Positions 6,762-13,446 of a stretch of 14,103 nt of DNA are shown here, piece after piece. Numbering within the stretch: position 1 is the first letter of the stretch; every line of letters begins with the position of its first letter. This DNA comes from DATJPD01 sp036394195 (GTDB taxonomy: Bacteria; Pseudomonadota; Alphaproteobacteria; CACIAM-22H2), in the NCBI GenBank assembly GCA_036394195.1, contig DASWFO010000253.1:1-14103 (forward strand). Reading direction: 5' to 3'. The notes below the pieces were generated by a model. That model searched no databases. It saw only the letters and a list, made by a program, of their open reading frames with translations, and was not told the DNA's origin. The translations under genes and the position numbers were made by a program.

Positions 6762-6779
6762 GGGACCCCCGTCTGTCAA
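6751..6779 (-). promoter_or_regulatory. Sigma-70-type promoter of the RHH regulator-esterase unit
   Basis: On the minus strand, a perfect -35 box TTGACA (complement of 6774-6779) is followed after 17 nt by CATATA (6751-6756). An alternative -10, TATACC (6749-6754), has a longer 19-nt spacer. The -10 area lies inside the dyad. A GGGGG-A-CCCCC mini-palindrome (6760-6770) sits in the spacer. The -35 is convincing; the -10 is only moderate. Confidence 0.55.
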
Positions 6780-6807
6780 GGTCAGGCGGGAGGGGCGACT
6801 ATACGCC

Positions 6808-7026
6808 GGTCCCGGGCACGGGCCGGGACCTCCGGCGCTCGCGGGGAAATCGTCGAAGATGCGGGCAAGGACGCGTTCTTCGGCAGCGCGCGCAGCGGGA
6901 CCGTCACCCTCCCATCGCTTTGCGATGGGCCCTGTTTACGAGTCGCCCTCTCGCGTCCGCTGGCGCCTCCGCGCCAGTGGAGCGGCCTCTCCCGCCCAAT
7001 TCCGTGCCAAGGGGCGATGCCCCTTG
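6808..7026. repeat. Cluster of four hairpin-forming palindromes in the RHH regulator-fdhD gap
   Basis: The 332-nt gap upstream of the RHH gene and after the fdhD stop holds no gene that I can support. It has four strong inverted repeats: GGTCCCGG/CCGGGACC (6808-6815/6823-6830), CCCATCGC/GCGATGGG (6911-6918/6922-6929, 3-nt loop), CTGGCGC/GCGCCAG (6960-6966/6971-6977, with flanking TCC/GGA pairing) and CAAGGGGC/GCCCCTTG (7008-7015/7019-7026, 3-nt loop). A gltL-derived fragment lies between the first and second. The last hairpin could terminate fdhD transcription from the minus strand, although no T-run follows. The arrangement looks like a mosaic of dispersed intergenic repeats. Confidence 0.6.
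6841..6897 (+). pseudogene. Displaced fragment of an amino-acid ABC ATPase gene (gltL 3' part)
   Basis: Bases 6841-6897 match gltL bases 3782-3838 with two mismatches in 57 (at 6845 and 6888), including a 42-bp identical core (6846-6887 against 3787-3828). In the same frame the fragment encodes GEIVEDAGKDAFFGS, residues 216-230 of GltL. Similarity stops abruptly on both sides: no Walker or signature motif precedes it and no GltL C-terminus follows. It is therefore a gene fragment and not a functional ATPase. It may derive from the local gltL or from a close paralogue elsewhere. Confidence 0.8.
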
Positions 7027-7048
7027 CGAACCCGGGCGGGCGAGGGGC

Positions 7049-7891
7049 TTATTTGCAGGGCGACTTGATCCGTCCTGGATTGGCGTAGACGGTGACGCTG
7101 TCCGACCGCGCCAGCGCGACCAGGGTTATTCCCGTGCGCTCGGCGATGCGGAGCGCCATCGTCGTCGGCGCCGAGATCGCGACGAGAATCGGAATGCCGA
7201 TGGTCGCCGCCTTCTGGACCATCTCGAAGCTGCAGCGGCTGGTGATCACCGTGAAGCCGGCCTCCGGGTCCGTGTGACTTCGCGCCAGGGCGCCGATCAG
7301 CTTGTCGAGGGCGTTGTGGCGGCCGACGTCTTCGCGGGCGAACGCGATCTCGCCCGCCGGGGTTGCCCACGCCGCCGCATGGACGGCCCCGGTCTCCTGG
7401 TTCGCCACCTGCCAGGCCGGCAGCGCATCGAGTGCGTGATGAATGGCGCCGATCCCGACGTCGATACCGCGCCCGACGCGCGGGAGAAGGCGGGCGACCT
7501 GAGTGAGGTCGTCGACGCCGCAGAGGCCGCAGCCGGTCCGGCCCGTCATGTTGCGTCGCCGCGTCTGAAGCGCTGCGAAGCGCTCCGGCGGGATCGTGAT
7601 GTCGACCCGGATGCCGGTCTCGCCCTCCTCGACCCGGAGGTCCAAGAGCTCGTCGGGACGAGCCAGAATGCCCTCGCTGATGCTGAAGCCGACGGCGAAG
7701 TCGGCGAGGTCGGAGGGCGTCGTCATCATGACGACGTGGGAAAGGCCGTTGTAGGCCAGAGCCACCGGCACCTCGGCGGCGATGGCGGCGTCCCGCGGCA
7801 CCACGGCAGATCCGTGGAGGCGAAAACAGGTCGTGATTTCCGAACGCCGCCGGACCTTGGGCGTCTGCGCCAGTGCCGGTTCGAGGATCAC
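7049..7891 (-). CDS. fdhD: Formate dehydrogenase accessory sulfurtransferase FdhD
   Basis: FdhD passes sulfur to the molybdenum cofactor of formate-dehydrogenase-type enzymes, a step needed for activity. The protein is 280 aa from the GTG at 7891, the usual family length. It has the CxxC motif at Cys121/Cys124 within TGRTGCGLCGVDDL, the conserved REDVGRHNALDKLIG (186-200) and SRCSFEMVQKAA (218-229). Longer in-frame openings upstream encode arginine/proline-rich shadow sequence of the neighbouring gene and were rejected. The start is 4 nt after the stop of the YdeP-like gene; a two-codon ATG-CCG-TGA frame bridges that stop and this start. The layout suggests translational coupling and that the upstream oxidoreductase is the client. 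Confidence 0.93.
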   Translation of the reverse strand: MILEPALAQTPKVRRRSEITTCFRLHGSAVVPRDAAIAAEVPVALAYNGLSHVVMMTTPSDLADFAVGFSISEGILARPDELLDLRVEEGETGIRVDITIPPERFAALQTRRRNMTGRTGCGLCGVDDLTQVARLLPRVGRGIDVGIGAIHHALDALPAWQVANQETGAVHAAAWATPAGEIAFAREDVGRHNALDKLIGALARSHTDPEAGFTVITSRCSFEMVQKAATIGIPILVAISAPTTMALRIAERTGITLVALARSDSVTVYANPGRIKSPCK

Positions 7892-7895
7892 GGCA

Positions 7896-10205
7896 TCACT
7901 CGGCGGCGCTTGCCGCGTCGAGCGCGGCCGCGGCGCGGACGAGGACCGGGATGGATTTGGCCGCCGGGGTCTGACTCTTGGCGTCGTGATGGGCCAGCGC
8001 CAGCAGCGGATTGGTCTCCGGATAGTAGGCCGCGACGCATCCGCGCTGGATGTCGTAGGGCAGGGCCGTGAAGCCGCGCACCTGGCGCTCCACGCCATCG
8101 TCGCTGAGCGCTTCGATGTCGACGAGCCCCTGGGGCGCGATGCCTCGCGCCGCCATGTCGTGCTGGTTCATGAAGATGACGGACCTGGTGCCGTAAACGC
8201 CGCGATAGCGGTCGTTCATGCTGTAGACCGTCGTGTTGTACTGGTCGTGGCTGCGTATGGTCGCCAGGCGCAGCATCTCCGGATGCGACACGCGCGGATC
8301 TTCGTCGAGCCCGCGGAACAGCATGAACCGCGCTTTGCCGGTGGAGGTCCGCCAGACCCGGTCCGAGGCGCCGTTGGGCAGGCGAAAGCCGCCCGGTTGA
8401 CGGATCCGCGCATTGAAGTCCTTGAACAGGTCGGGAAACACCTCTTCGATCTTGTCGCGGATGTTGTCGTAGTCGTCCTGGAACCACTGCCAGTCGACCG
8501 CGCACTGCGGCATCGTCGCCCGCGCGATGCCGCAGACGATGGCGACCTCCGATTTCAAGTGCTCGCTGGCCGGCAGGAGCAGGCCGCCGGATGCGTGCAC
8601 CATCGACATCGAATCTTCGACCGTCACCGACTGCGGACCGCCGCGCTGGAAATCGATCTCGCTGCGGGCGAGGCAGGGCAGGATCAAGGCCTCGCGTCCA
8701 TGGACCAGGTGGCCGCGGTTGAGCTTGGTGGTCACGGCCACGGTCAGGCGCAGCTTGCGCATGGCGTCCTGGACCAGCGGCTTGTCGGGCACGGCGGCGG
8801 CGAAATTGCCCCCCATGCCGATAAACACCTTGGCCCGGCCGGCGAGCATGGCCTTCAGCGCCGTGATGACGTTGTGACCATGGGCGCGCGGCGGGTCGAA
8901 GCCGAACGCGCGGCCGAGCCGGTCGAGGAACGCCGGCGTCGGCTTCTCGTCGACCCCGACCGTGCGGTCCCCCTGGACGTTCGAGTGGCCGCGCACCGGA
9001 CAGATTCCGGCGCCGGAGCGGCCGATGTTGCCGCGCAGGAACAGGAGGTTCGCGACCTGCTGCACGCAGTCGGTGCCGAGCCGGTGCTGGGTGATGCCCA
9101 TCCCGTAGCAGGCGATGACCGCCTTGCTTTGCATGTAGACCTGCGCCACGCGTTCCAGCTGGGCGCGCGACAAACCGCTGGTCGAGAGGATCCCCTCCCA
9201 CGGGGTTTGCCGGAGGTCGGCGGCGAACGCCTCGAAGCCATCGGTGTGCTCGGCGATGAACACCCAATCGAGGACCGACGGCCGGCCGGCGGCCCGGGCG
9301 TCGTCCTCCACCTCCAGCACCAGCTTCATGATGCCCTTCAGCGCGGCGACATCGCCCCCGACCTTGACCTGGCAGTATTCGCTGGCGATCCGGACCGACC
9401 GCAACGTCGCCATCTCGATCGGGTCCTGCGGCGCCGTGAACCGCTCCAGGGCCCGCTCCTTCAGCGGGTTGAAGACGACGATCGGGGCGCCGCGACGAGA
9501 GGCGTTGTGCAACTCGGTCATCATGCGCGGGCTGTTGGTCCCGGGATTCTGGCCGAGGATGAAAATGGCGTCCGCGTGCTCGAAGTCTTCGAGCACCACC
9601 GTCCCCTTGCCGATGCCGATCGATTCCGGAAGGCCGACGCTGGTCGGCTCGTGGCACATGTTCGAACAATCCGGCATGTTGTTCGTGCCGTAGAGCCGCG
9701 CAAACAGCTGGTACAGAAACGCCGCCTCGTTGGACGTCCGGCCCGAGGTATAGAATTCCGCCTCGTTCGGATCGGCGAGCGCGCGGAGCTCGCGCGCGAT
9801 CAGCGCGAAGGCATCTTCCCACGGCACCGGATCATAGCGGTCCGTCGCCGGGTCGTACCGCATCGGCTCGGTCAGCCGGCCTTGGTCCTCCAGCCAGTGG
9901 TCGCTTTGCCGCTCGAGCTCGGCGACCGTCCACTTGGCGAAGAAATCCCGCGTCACCCGCTTTCCGGTGGTTTCCCACGCAACCGCCTTGGCGCCGTTCT
10001 CGCAGAACTCGAACGAGCTGGTGTGCTTCGGATCGGGCCAGGCGCAGCCGGGACAGTCGAACCCGTCGGGCTGGTTCATCGACAGCAGCGATTTCCCGCC
10101 CTTGAGGAGCGCGCTTTGCTCGCGCAATGCCTTTGCGGTGGCGTGCAGCGCACCCCAGCCGCCGGCGGCGGCGTCGTTGGGCTGAAACTTCGGCGTGTCA
10201 GACAT
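7896..10205 (-). CDS. FdhF/YdeP family molybdopterin oxidoreductase
   Basis: This 769-aa cytoplasmic molybdoenzyme closely resembles E. coli YdeP, a formate-dehydrogenase-like protein linked to acid resistance with unproven substrate. The N-terminus has GFDCPGCAWPDPKH (Cys51, Cys54) and FCENGAKAVAWE (Cys68), a putative Fe-S site. PDCSNMCHEPTSVGL (178-192) places Cys184 where E. coli FdhF has its molybdenum-ligating selenocysteine. Further family landmarks are FILGQNPGTNSPRM, YGMGITQHRLGTD, RGHSNVQGDRTVG and, near the C-terminal cofactor-binding domain, TIRSHDQYNTTVY. No signal peptide is present. The ATG at 10205 has a weak upstream GGGA. The fourth N-terminal cysteine of a classical 4Fe-4S motif is not adjacent. 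FdhD follows immediately, so the pair probably forms an operon. Formate, or another small substrate, is a guess from family. Confidence 0.9.
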   Translation of the reverse strand: MSDTPKFQPNDAAAGGWGALHATAKALREQSALLKGGKSLLSMNQPDGFDCPGCAWPDPKHTSSFEFCENGAKAVAWETTGKRVTRDFFAKWTVAELERQSDHWLEDQGRLTEPMRYDPATDRYDPVPWEDAFALIARELRALADPNEAEFYTSGRTSNEAAFLYQLFARLYGTNNMPDCSNMCHEPTSVGLPESIGIGKGTVVLEDFEHADAIFILGQNPGTNSPRMMTELHNASRRGAPIVVFNPLKERALERFTAPQDPIEMATLRSVRIASEYCQVKVGGDVAALKGIMKLVLEVEDDARAAGRPSVLDWVFIAEHTDGFEAFAADLRQTPWEGILSTSGLSRAQLERVAQVYMQSKAVIACYGMGITQHRLGTDCVQQVANLLFLRGNIGRSGAGICPVRGHSNVQGDRTVGVDEKPTPAFLDRLGRAFGFDPPRAHGHNVITALKAMLAGRAKVFIGMGGNFAAAVPDKPLVQDAMRKLRLTVAVTTKLNRGHLVHGREALILPCLARSEIDFQRGGPQSVTVEDSMSMVHASGGLLLPASEHLKSEVAIVCGIARATMPQCAVDWQWFQDDYDNIRDKIEEVFPDLFKDFNARIRQPGGFRLPNGASDRVWRTSTGKARFMLFRGLDEDPRVSHPEMLRLATIRSHDQYNTTVYSMNDRYRGVYGTRSVIFMNQHDMAARGIAPQGLVDIEALSDDGVERQVRGFTALPYDIQRGCVAAYYPETNPLLALAHHDAKSQTPAAKSIPVLVRAAAALDAASAAE

Positions 10206-10265
10206 TTTGTGTTCCCGATTGATCGCGGACTTGCCTCACCGCTTGGCCGGCTCGTCGTGACCCGC

Positions 10266-10297
10266 CGAATTCGTCCAAGGGGCGAATTCGTTCAAGG
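10266..10297. repeat. Two 15-bp direct repeats containing CGAATTCG, upstream of the YdeP-like gene
   Basis: CGAATTCGTCCAAGG (10266-10280) and CGAATTCGTTCAAGG (10283-10297) differ at one base and are spaced 17 bp apart. Each includes the self-complementary CGAATTCG. They lie about 60-90 nt upstream of the oxidoreductase start, where an activator or repressor could bind. The rest of the 10206-10439 gap shows no gene. Confidence 0.4.
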
Positions 10298-10439
10298 TAA
10301 GCGACCAGCCGGAGATGTCTTGTATGACCTTGCCGTAATCGGCCGGCGTTGCGTCCACAGGGCGTTATCCCCGTCGCCCCTCACAACCCGCTGGCGATGA
10401 TTTACGCCGCGAGCGTGAAACGGCACGGCCCCGCCCGGT

Positions 10440-10850
10440 CTAGCCGAGGATCGTGTAGCCGCGACCACGCATGCAGTTCTTGACGATGCGCTCCTCGCGG
10501 TTCTCGGTCTTCGACTCCTCTAAGCCGCCGCCGATGCCGAGGCCGGCCAGGGCCCCGACGCCCGCGCCGAGCAACGGCGCGCCGCCGATCGCGCCGGCAA
10601 CGGCGCCGACGGCGGCACCGCCCGCAGCACCCATGCCCGCGTCCTCGGCGACGTTCGTGTTGTTGCGGGCGGCGCGCGCGGTTTGCTGACAGGCCGCGAT
10701 ATCACGATCGTACGCCGCGTCGGTATGTCCGCGCATGTCGACCACGGGCTGGTAATCGGCACCGCCACCGGCACAGGCGGACAGGCCAAGTGCCACGGCG
10801 AGGATGGCGGGGGCATAGGTGATCCTGGCCATGATCGGTTTGCGAGACAT
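10440..10850 (-). CDS. Glycine-zipper lipoprotein
   Basis: This 136-aa protein is a predicted outer-membrane or periplasmic lipoprotein. A short signal sequence ends in the lipobox LSAC with lipidated Cys26. A glycine/alanine-rich glycine zipper follows (about 71-109), the pattern of Rickettsia 17-kDa-antigen-like and related proteins that insert in or associate with membranes. Cys54 and Cys126 (IVKNCMRGRGY) may form a disulfide. The ATG at 10850 is chosen because it has a strong ribosome binding site (GAAGGAG, complement of 10860-10866); the upstream in-frame start at 10934 would read through the 18-bp tandem repeat. A second Met (residue 7) is also possible. No specific function is recognised; these proteins are often envelope-stress related. 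Confidence 0.8.
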   Translation of the reverse strand: MSRKPIMARITYAPAILAVALGLSACAGGGADYQPVVDMRGHTDAAYDRDIAACQQTARAARNNTNVAEDAGMGAAGGAAVGAVAGAIGGAPLLGAGVGALAGLGIGGGLEESKTENREERIVKNCMRGRGYTILG

Positions 10851-10865
10851 CGGCGGGTGCTCCTT

Positions 10866-10919
10866 CAGAGTTGAGGCCACGGGCAGAGTTGAGGCCACGG
10901 GCAGAGTTGAGGCCACGGG
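10866..10919. repeat. Three perfect 18-bp tandem repeats before the lipoprotein gene
   Basis: CAGAGTTGAGGCCACGGG is repeated exactly at 10866-10883, 10884-10901 and 10902-10919. The first copy overlaps the edge of the lipoprotein ribosome binding site, so the array sits in the leader or promoter of that gene. Perfect identity suggests recent expansion or an unstable tract; copy number could vary among strains and alter expression. Confidence 0.85.
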
Positions 10920-11241
10920 GCCGAAATTAGGCAACAGGGCTGATGTGCCAGCTAAGGCGCCGTCCTCGACTGAGCCATTGCACCTGCGTCATCTCGGATG
11001 AGCGTTTCGGGGAGATCGGCGGACGGAAAGGATAGCGGCGACTCTACCTAGGTGTGGTCGCATCGACCGCGGGTGGGATCGGTCGCCGTGAATGCCGCGG
11101 CCGGCCTAAACCAAAGTATGACGCCTTGATCCCTCCCTCTGGCTGGGCCGACCGCAATTATTGCCCATGTTGAATGGCGTCGGCTCGGCGCGCGGCAGCA
11201 CACGACAGGCGCCAGTCCCGCTCAGCCAGTAGGAGAGACCC
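10920..11241. other. Divergent intergenic region between the lipoprotein and oxalate decarboxylase genes
   Basis: These bases contain no gene that I can support. They must hold the promoter of the rightward oxalate decarboxylase gene and probably that of the leftward lipoprotein. Visible symmetries are ACCTAGGT (11046-11053) and CGACCG/CGGTCG (11064-11069/11080-11085), either of which could be a regulator site. TAGGAG (11230-11235) is the ribosome binding site for the GTG at 11242. No convincing -35/-10 pair or sigma-54 site was found. Confidence 0.5.
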
Positions 11242-12489
11242 GTGATTCCTTTTTCTCGACGCCATGTTCTGGCCCTCGGAGCGGCCGGCGGAGCCGCCGC
11301 CGTCGCGACGGCTGCCCGGGCGGCCTCGTTCGGCAATCCGGATTCACCGGCGCAGGGCGCGATCAACGCCAATCCGGCGGGCCTGTCGGATCCGGGACCC
11401 CAGAACCCGGCGCTCACCAGCCAGTTTCCCTCGTTCCAGAGCCCCCCGGCGACCGATGTCGGCGACATGCCGCTGTTCTGGGGGTCGTTCAACAATGCGC
11501 CGAAGCGGATCCAGAACGGCGGCTGGGCGCGCGAGGTCACCCAGGCGGATTTCGCGATCTCCGAAGCGGTCTCCGGCGTCAACATGCGCCTTGGGCCGGG
11601 CGCGATCCGTGAGCTGCATTGGCACCTCGCGGCCGAATGGGGCTACATGACCAACGGCCGCTGCCGGGTCACGGTGCTGGATCCGCAGGGCCGCGCGTAT
11701 GTCCAGGACGTCAAGGAAGGCGATCTCTGGTACTTCCCGGCCGGCTACCCGCACTCGCTGCAGGGTCTCGGCTCCGACGGATGCGAGTTCCTGATCGTCT
11801 TCGACCAGGGCAACCAATCGGAATACAACACGCTGCTGGTGACCGACTGGCTCGCGCACACGCCGCCGGACATGCTTGCCGCGAATTTCGGCGTGCCGGC
11901 GGAGGTCTTCAAATCGATCCCGCTCCACGACCTGTGGATCTTCCAGGGCCAGGAGCCGGGCCCGCTCGCCGACGACCAGGCCGCCGTCGCCGCCGGCGGC
12001 ACGCCGCCCAATCCGTTCACCTGGGCGCTCGGCGAGCAGAATCCGATCATGAACACCCGGTCCGGCACCGTGCGGCTGGCGGACAGCACGACCTTCCGGG
12101 TCTCGACCACCATCGCGGCCGGGCTGGAAACGATCAAGCCCGGCGGCCTGAGAGAGCTGCATTGGCATCCGAATGCCGACGAATGGCAATATTGGATCAA
12201 GGGCGAAGGCCGCATGACGGTGTTCGATGCCGGGCCGCGCGCCCGGACCGCCGACTTCAAGGCCGGCGACATCGGCTACGTGAAGAAGAGCCAGGGCCAC
12301 TACATCCAGAACACCGGGACCACGGACCTGCAGCTCCTGGCGATCTTCAAGACGCCCGAGTATCAGGAGATCGGCCTCTCCGACTGGCTGACCCACACCC
12401 CGGCAGCGCTGGTCGCGCAGCACTTGAACATCGATCCCGCCGTGCTGGCCAAATTTCCCGGCAATCGGCCAGGTGTCGTCCCCGCCTGA
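11242..12489 (+). CDS. oxdC: Tat-exported bicupin oxalate decarboxylase
   Basis: Oxalate decarboxylase converts oxalate and a proton to formate and CO2 at manganese sites. The protein (415 aa) starts at GTG 11242 with TAGGAG 6 nt upstream. A Tat-type signal begins MIPFSRRHVLALGAAGG, so the folded metalloenzyme is probably exported. Both cupin domains have complete ligands: His126, His128, Glu132, His171 and His307, His309, Glu314, His353, with Arg123 and Arg304 beside them. The lid reads SEYN (193-196), keeping the glutamate equivalent to Bacillus subtilis Glu162, which favours decarboxylase over oxidase. The position equivalent to B. subtilis Glu333 is Ala367. The stop lies 7 nt before the next gene, implying an operon. 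Confidence 0.92.
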   Translation: MIPFSRRHVLALGAAGGAAAVATAARAASFGNPDSPAQGAINANPAGLSDPGPQNPALTSQFPSFQSPPATDVGDMPLFWGSFNNAPKRIQNGGWAREVTQADFAISEAVSGVNMRLGPGAIRELHWHLAAEWGYMTNGRCRVTVLDPQGRAYVQDVKEGDLWYFPAGYPHSLQGLGSDGCEFLIVFDQGNQSEYNTLLVTDWLAHTPPDMLAANFGVPAEVFKSIPLHDLWIFQGQEPGPLADDQAAVAAGGTPPNPFTWALGEQNPIMNTRSGTVRLADSTTFRVSTTIAAGLETIKPGGLRELHWHPNADEWQYWIKGEGRMTVFDAGPRARTADFKAGDIGYVKKSQGHYIQNTGTTDLQLLAIFKTPEYQEIGLSDWLTHTPAALVAQHLNIDPAVLAKFPGNRPGVVPA

Positions 12490-12496
12490 AGATCCG

Positions 12497-13291
12497 GTGA
12501 AGCGCGCGCTCCCCCCGTTACTGCGACGGCGGAGCGCGCTTTTCGGATTCAGCGCCGGACTTGTCGGCGCGGCCGCTCTGGTGGCCGGCCCGGTTCAAGC
12601 CGAGGCCTCGAGCAGCGCGATCCCGCAGGGCGCGCATGCGCTGCCGGAGCTCATGGCGCGTCTTCGCCAGGCGCCACGCCGGCGCGACTTCAAGACCGTG
12701 CCGATGATCCTCGACCACCCCGACCTGTGGGACGACACCGCGCTGAAGGCCGTGATCGCCTATCAGGGCGCGCGCCGACAGGTCTGGGATAACACGGACC
12801 TCGGAAGCCCGTGGATGAATCTCATGCGCAATTCGGTCAATGCGCAGGTGTTCTCCTTCGGGCATCGCGACTTCCTGGCCGTCTCGGCCACCCACGGCTC
12901 CGCGCACCTGGCGCTGTTCGACCAGGATATCTGGGACAAATACCGGCTCGCCGAAATGGCGGGCGGCGCGTTCGAGGCGAACACGCTCATCGTTCGGAAG
13001 GCCGCGCCGGCGCAGCTGTCCGACTTCGAGGACCCCAAGAGCATGTTCGGTCCTGCCGGCGACACGATCCCGACCCTGCAGAGTCGCGGCGTCGTGTTCC
13101 TGGCCTGCCACAACGCGATCTGGGAACTCGCGGGACAGCTACTGGGACATGGCGTGAACCCCGATCGGCTCTCGCACGAGGCGATCGCCACCGAGCTCAC
13201 CAACCGCCTCATCGACGGCGCCGTCCTGACACCCGGGATGGTCGCCACCATCCCCGAGCTGCAGCAGGCCGGCTTCCACTACATGAAATGA
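12497..13291 (+). CDS. Exported protein with DsrE-like C-terminal domain
   Basis: The 264-aa protein starts at GTG 12497, 7 nt after the oxalate decarboxylase stop; an in-frame GTG at 12473 would overlap it by 17 nt. Neither start has a good ribosome binding site. The N-terminus (LLRRRSALFGFSAG then a hydrophobic run to VQAEA) looks like a Tat or Sec signal. The middle part (WDDTALKAVIAYQGARRQVWDNTD; FSFGHRDFLAVSATHGSAHLALFD) is conserved-looking but unassigned. The C-terminal part, RGVVFLACHNAIWELA through TPGMVATIPELQQAGFHYMK, has the pattern of DsrE/DsrF proteins: one cysteine in a strand-turn (Cys204), then a late 'pg.v..l.elq..Gy.y' segment. DsrE proteins often handle sulfur or unknown small groups. 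Its pairing with the decarboxylase suggests a partner role that I cannot specify. Confidence 0.6.
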   Translation: MKRALPPLLRRRSALFGFSAGLVGAAALVAGPVQAEASSSAIPQGAHALPELMARLRQAPRRRDFKTVPMILDHPDLWDDTALKAVIAYQGARRQVWDNTDLGSPWMNLMRNSVNAQVFSFGHRDFLAVSATHGSAHLALFDQDIWDKYRLAEMAGGAFEANTLIVRKAAPAQLSDFEDPKSMFGPAGDTIPTLQSRGVVFLACHNAIWELAGQLLGHGVNPDRLSHEAIATELTNRLIDGAVLTPGMVATIPELQQAGFHYMK

Positions 13292-13409
13292 GCGGCGCGG
13301 ACCGCGAGCCCCCGAGGGCCGCGGCCGCCATGTCAGCCGAGTTCCGGCGCGGGACGCAGAAGCGCCCGCTCGACGCGCTGCCGCGGGCGGGCTAGCCTGG
13401 AGTGCCGAA

Positions 13410-13435
13410 CAGGGGACTTGGCCGAGCAGGGGACT
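13410..13435. repeat. CAGGGGACT direct repeat before the ComM-like gene
   Basis: CAGGGGACT occurs at 13410-13418 and 13427-13435, 17 bp apart and 12 nt upstream of the ATG at 13447. The second copy supplies the only purine-rich stretch that could serve as a ribosome binding site. Possibly a small duplication or a regulator site. Confidence 0.3.
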
Positions 13436-13446
13436 GGGGCTGTCAC

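Noticed and set aside
6743..8071. A + strand frame running from the RHH promoter through fdhD
   Set aside because: It crosses hairpins and a gene fragment and runs antisense to fdhD. Translation has no family signature.
7782..10400. A very long open frame (872 codons) on the + strand opposite the molybdoenzyme gene
   Set aside because: It is antisense to a protein with clear family motifs along its length. Its translation is rich in Arg, Ala, Gly, Asp and His with no recognisable domain, as expected for a high-GC antisense frame.
13363..13389. CGCCCGC/GCGGGCG inverted repeat before the ComM-like gene as a terminator for the DsrE-like gene
   Set aside because: The loop is 13 nt and no T-run follows. 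In DNA this GC-rich such pairs arise by chance.
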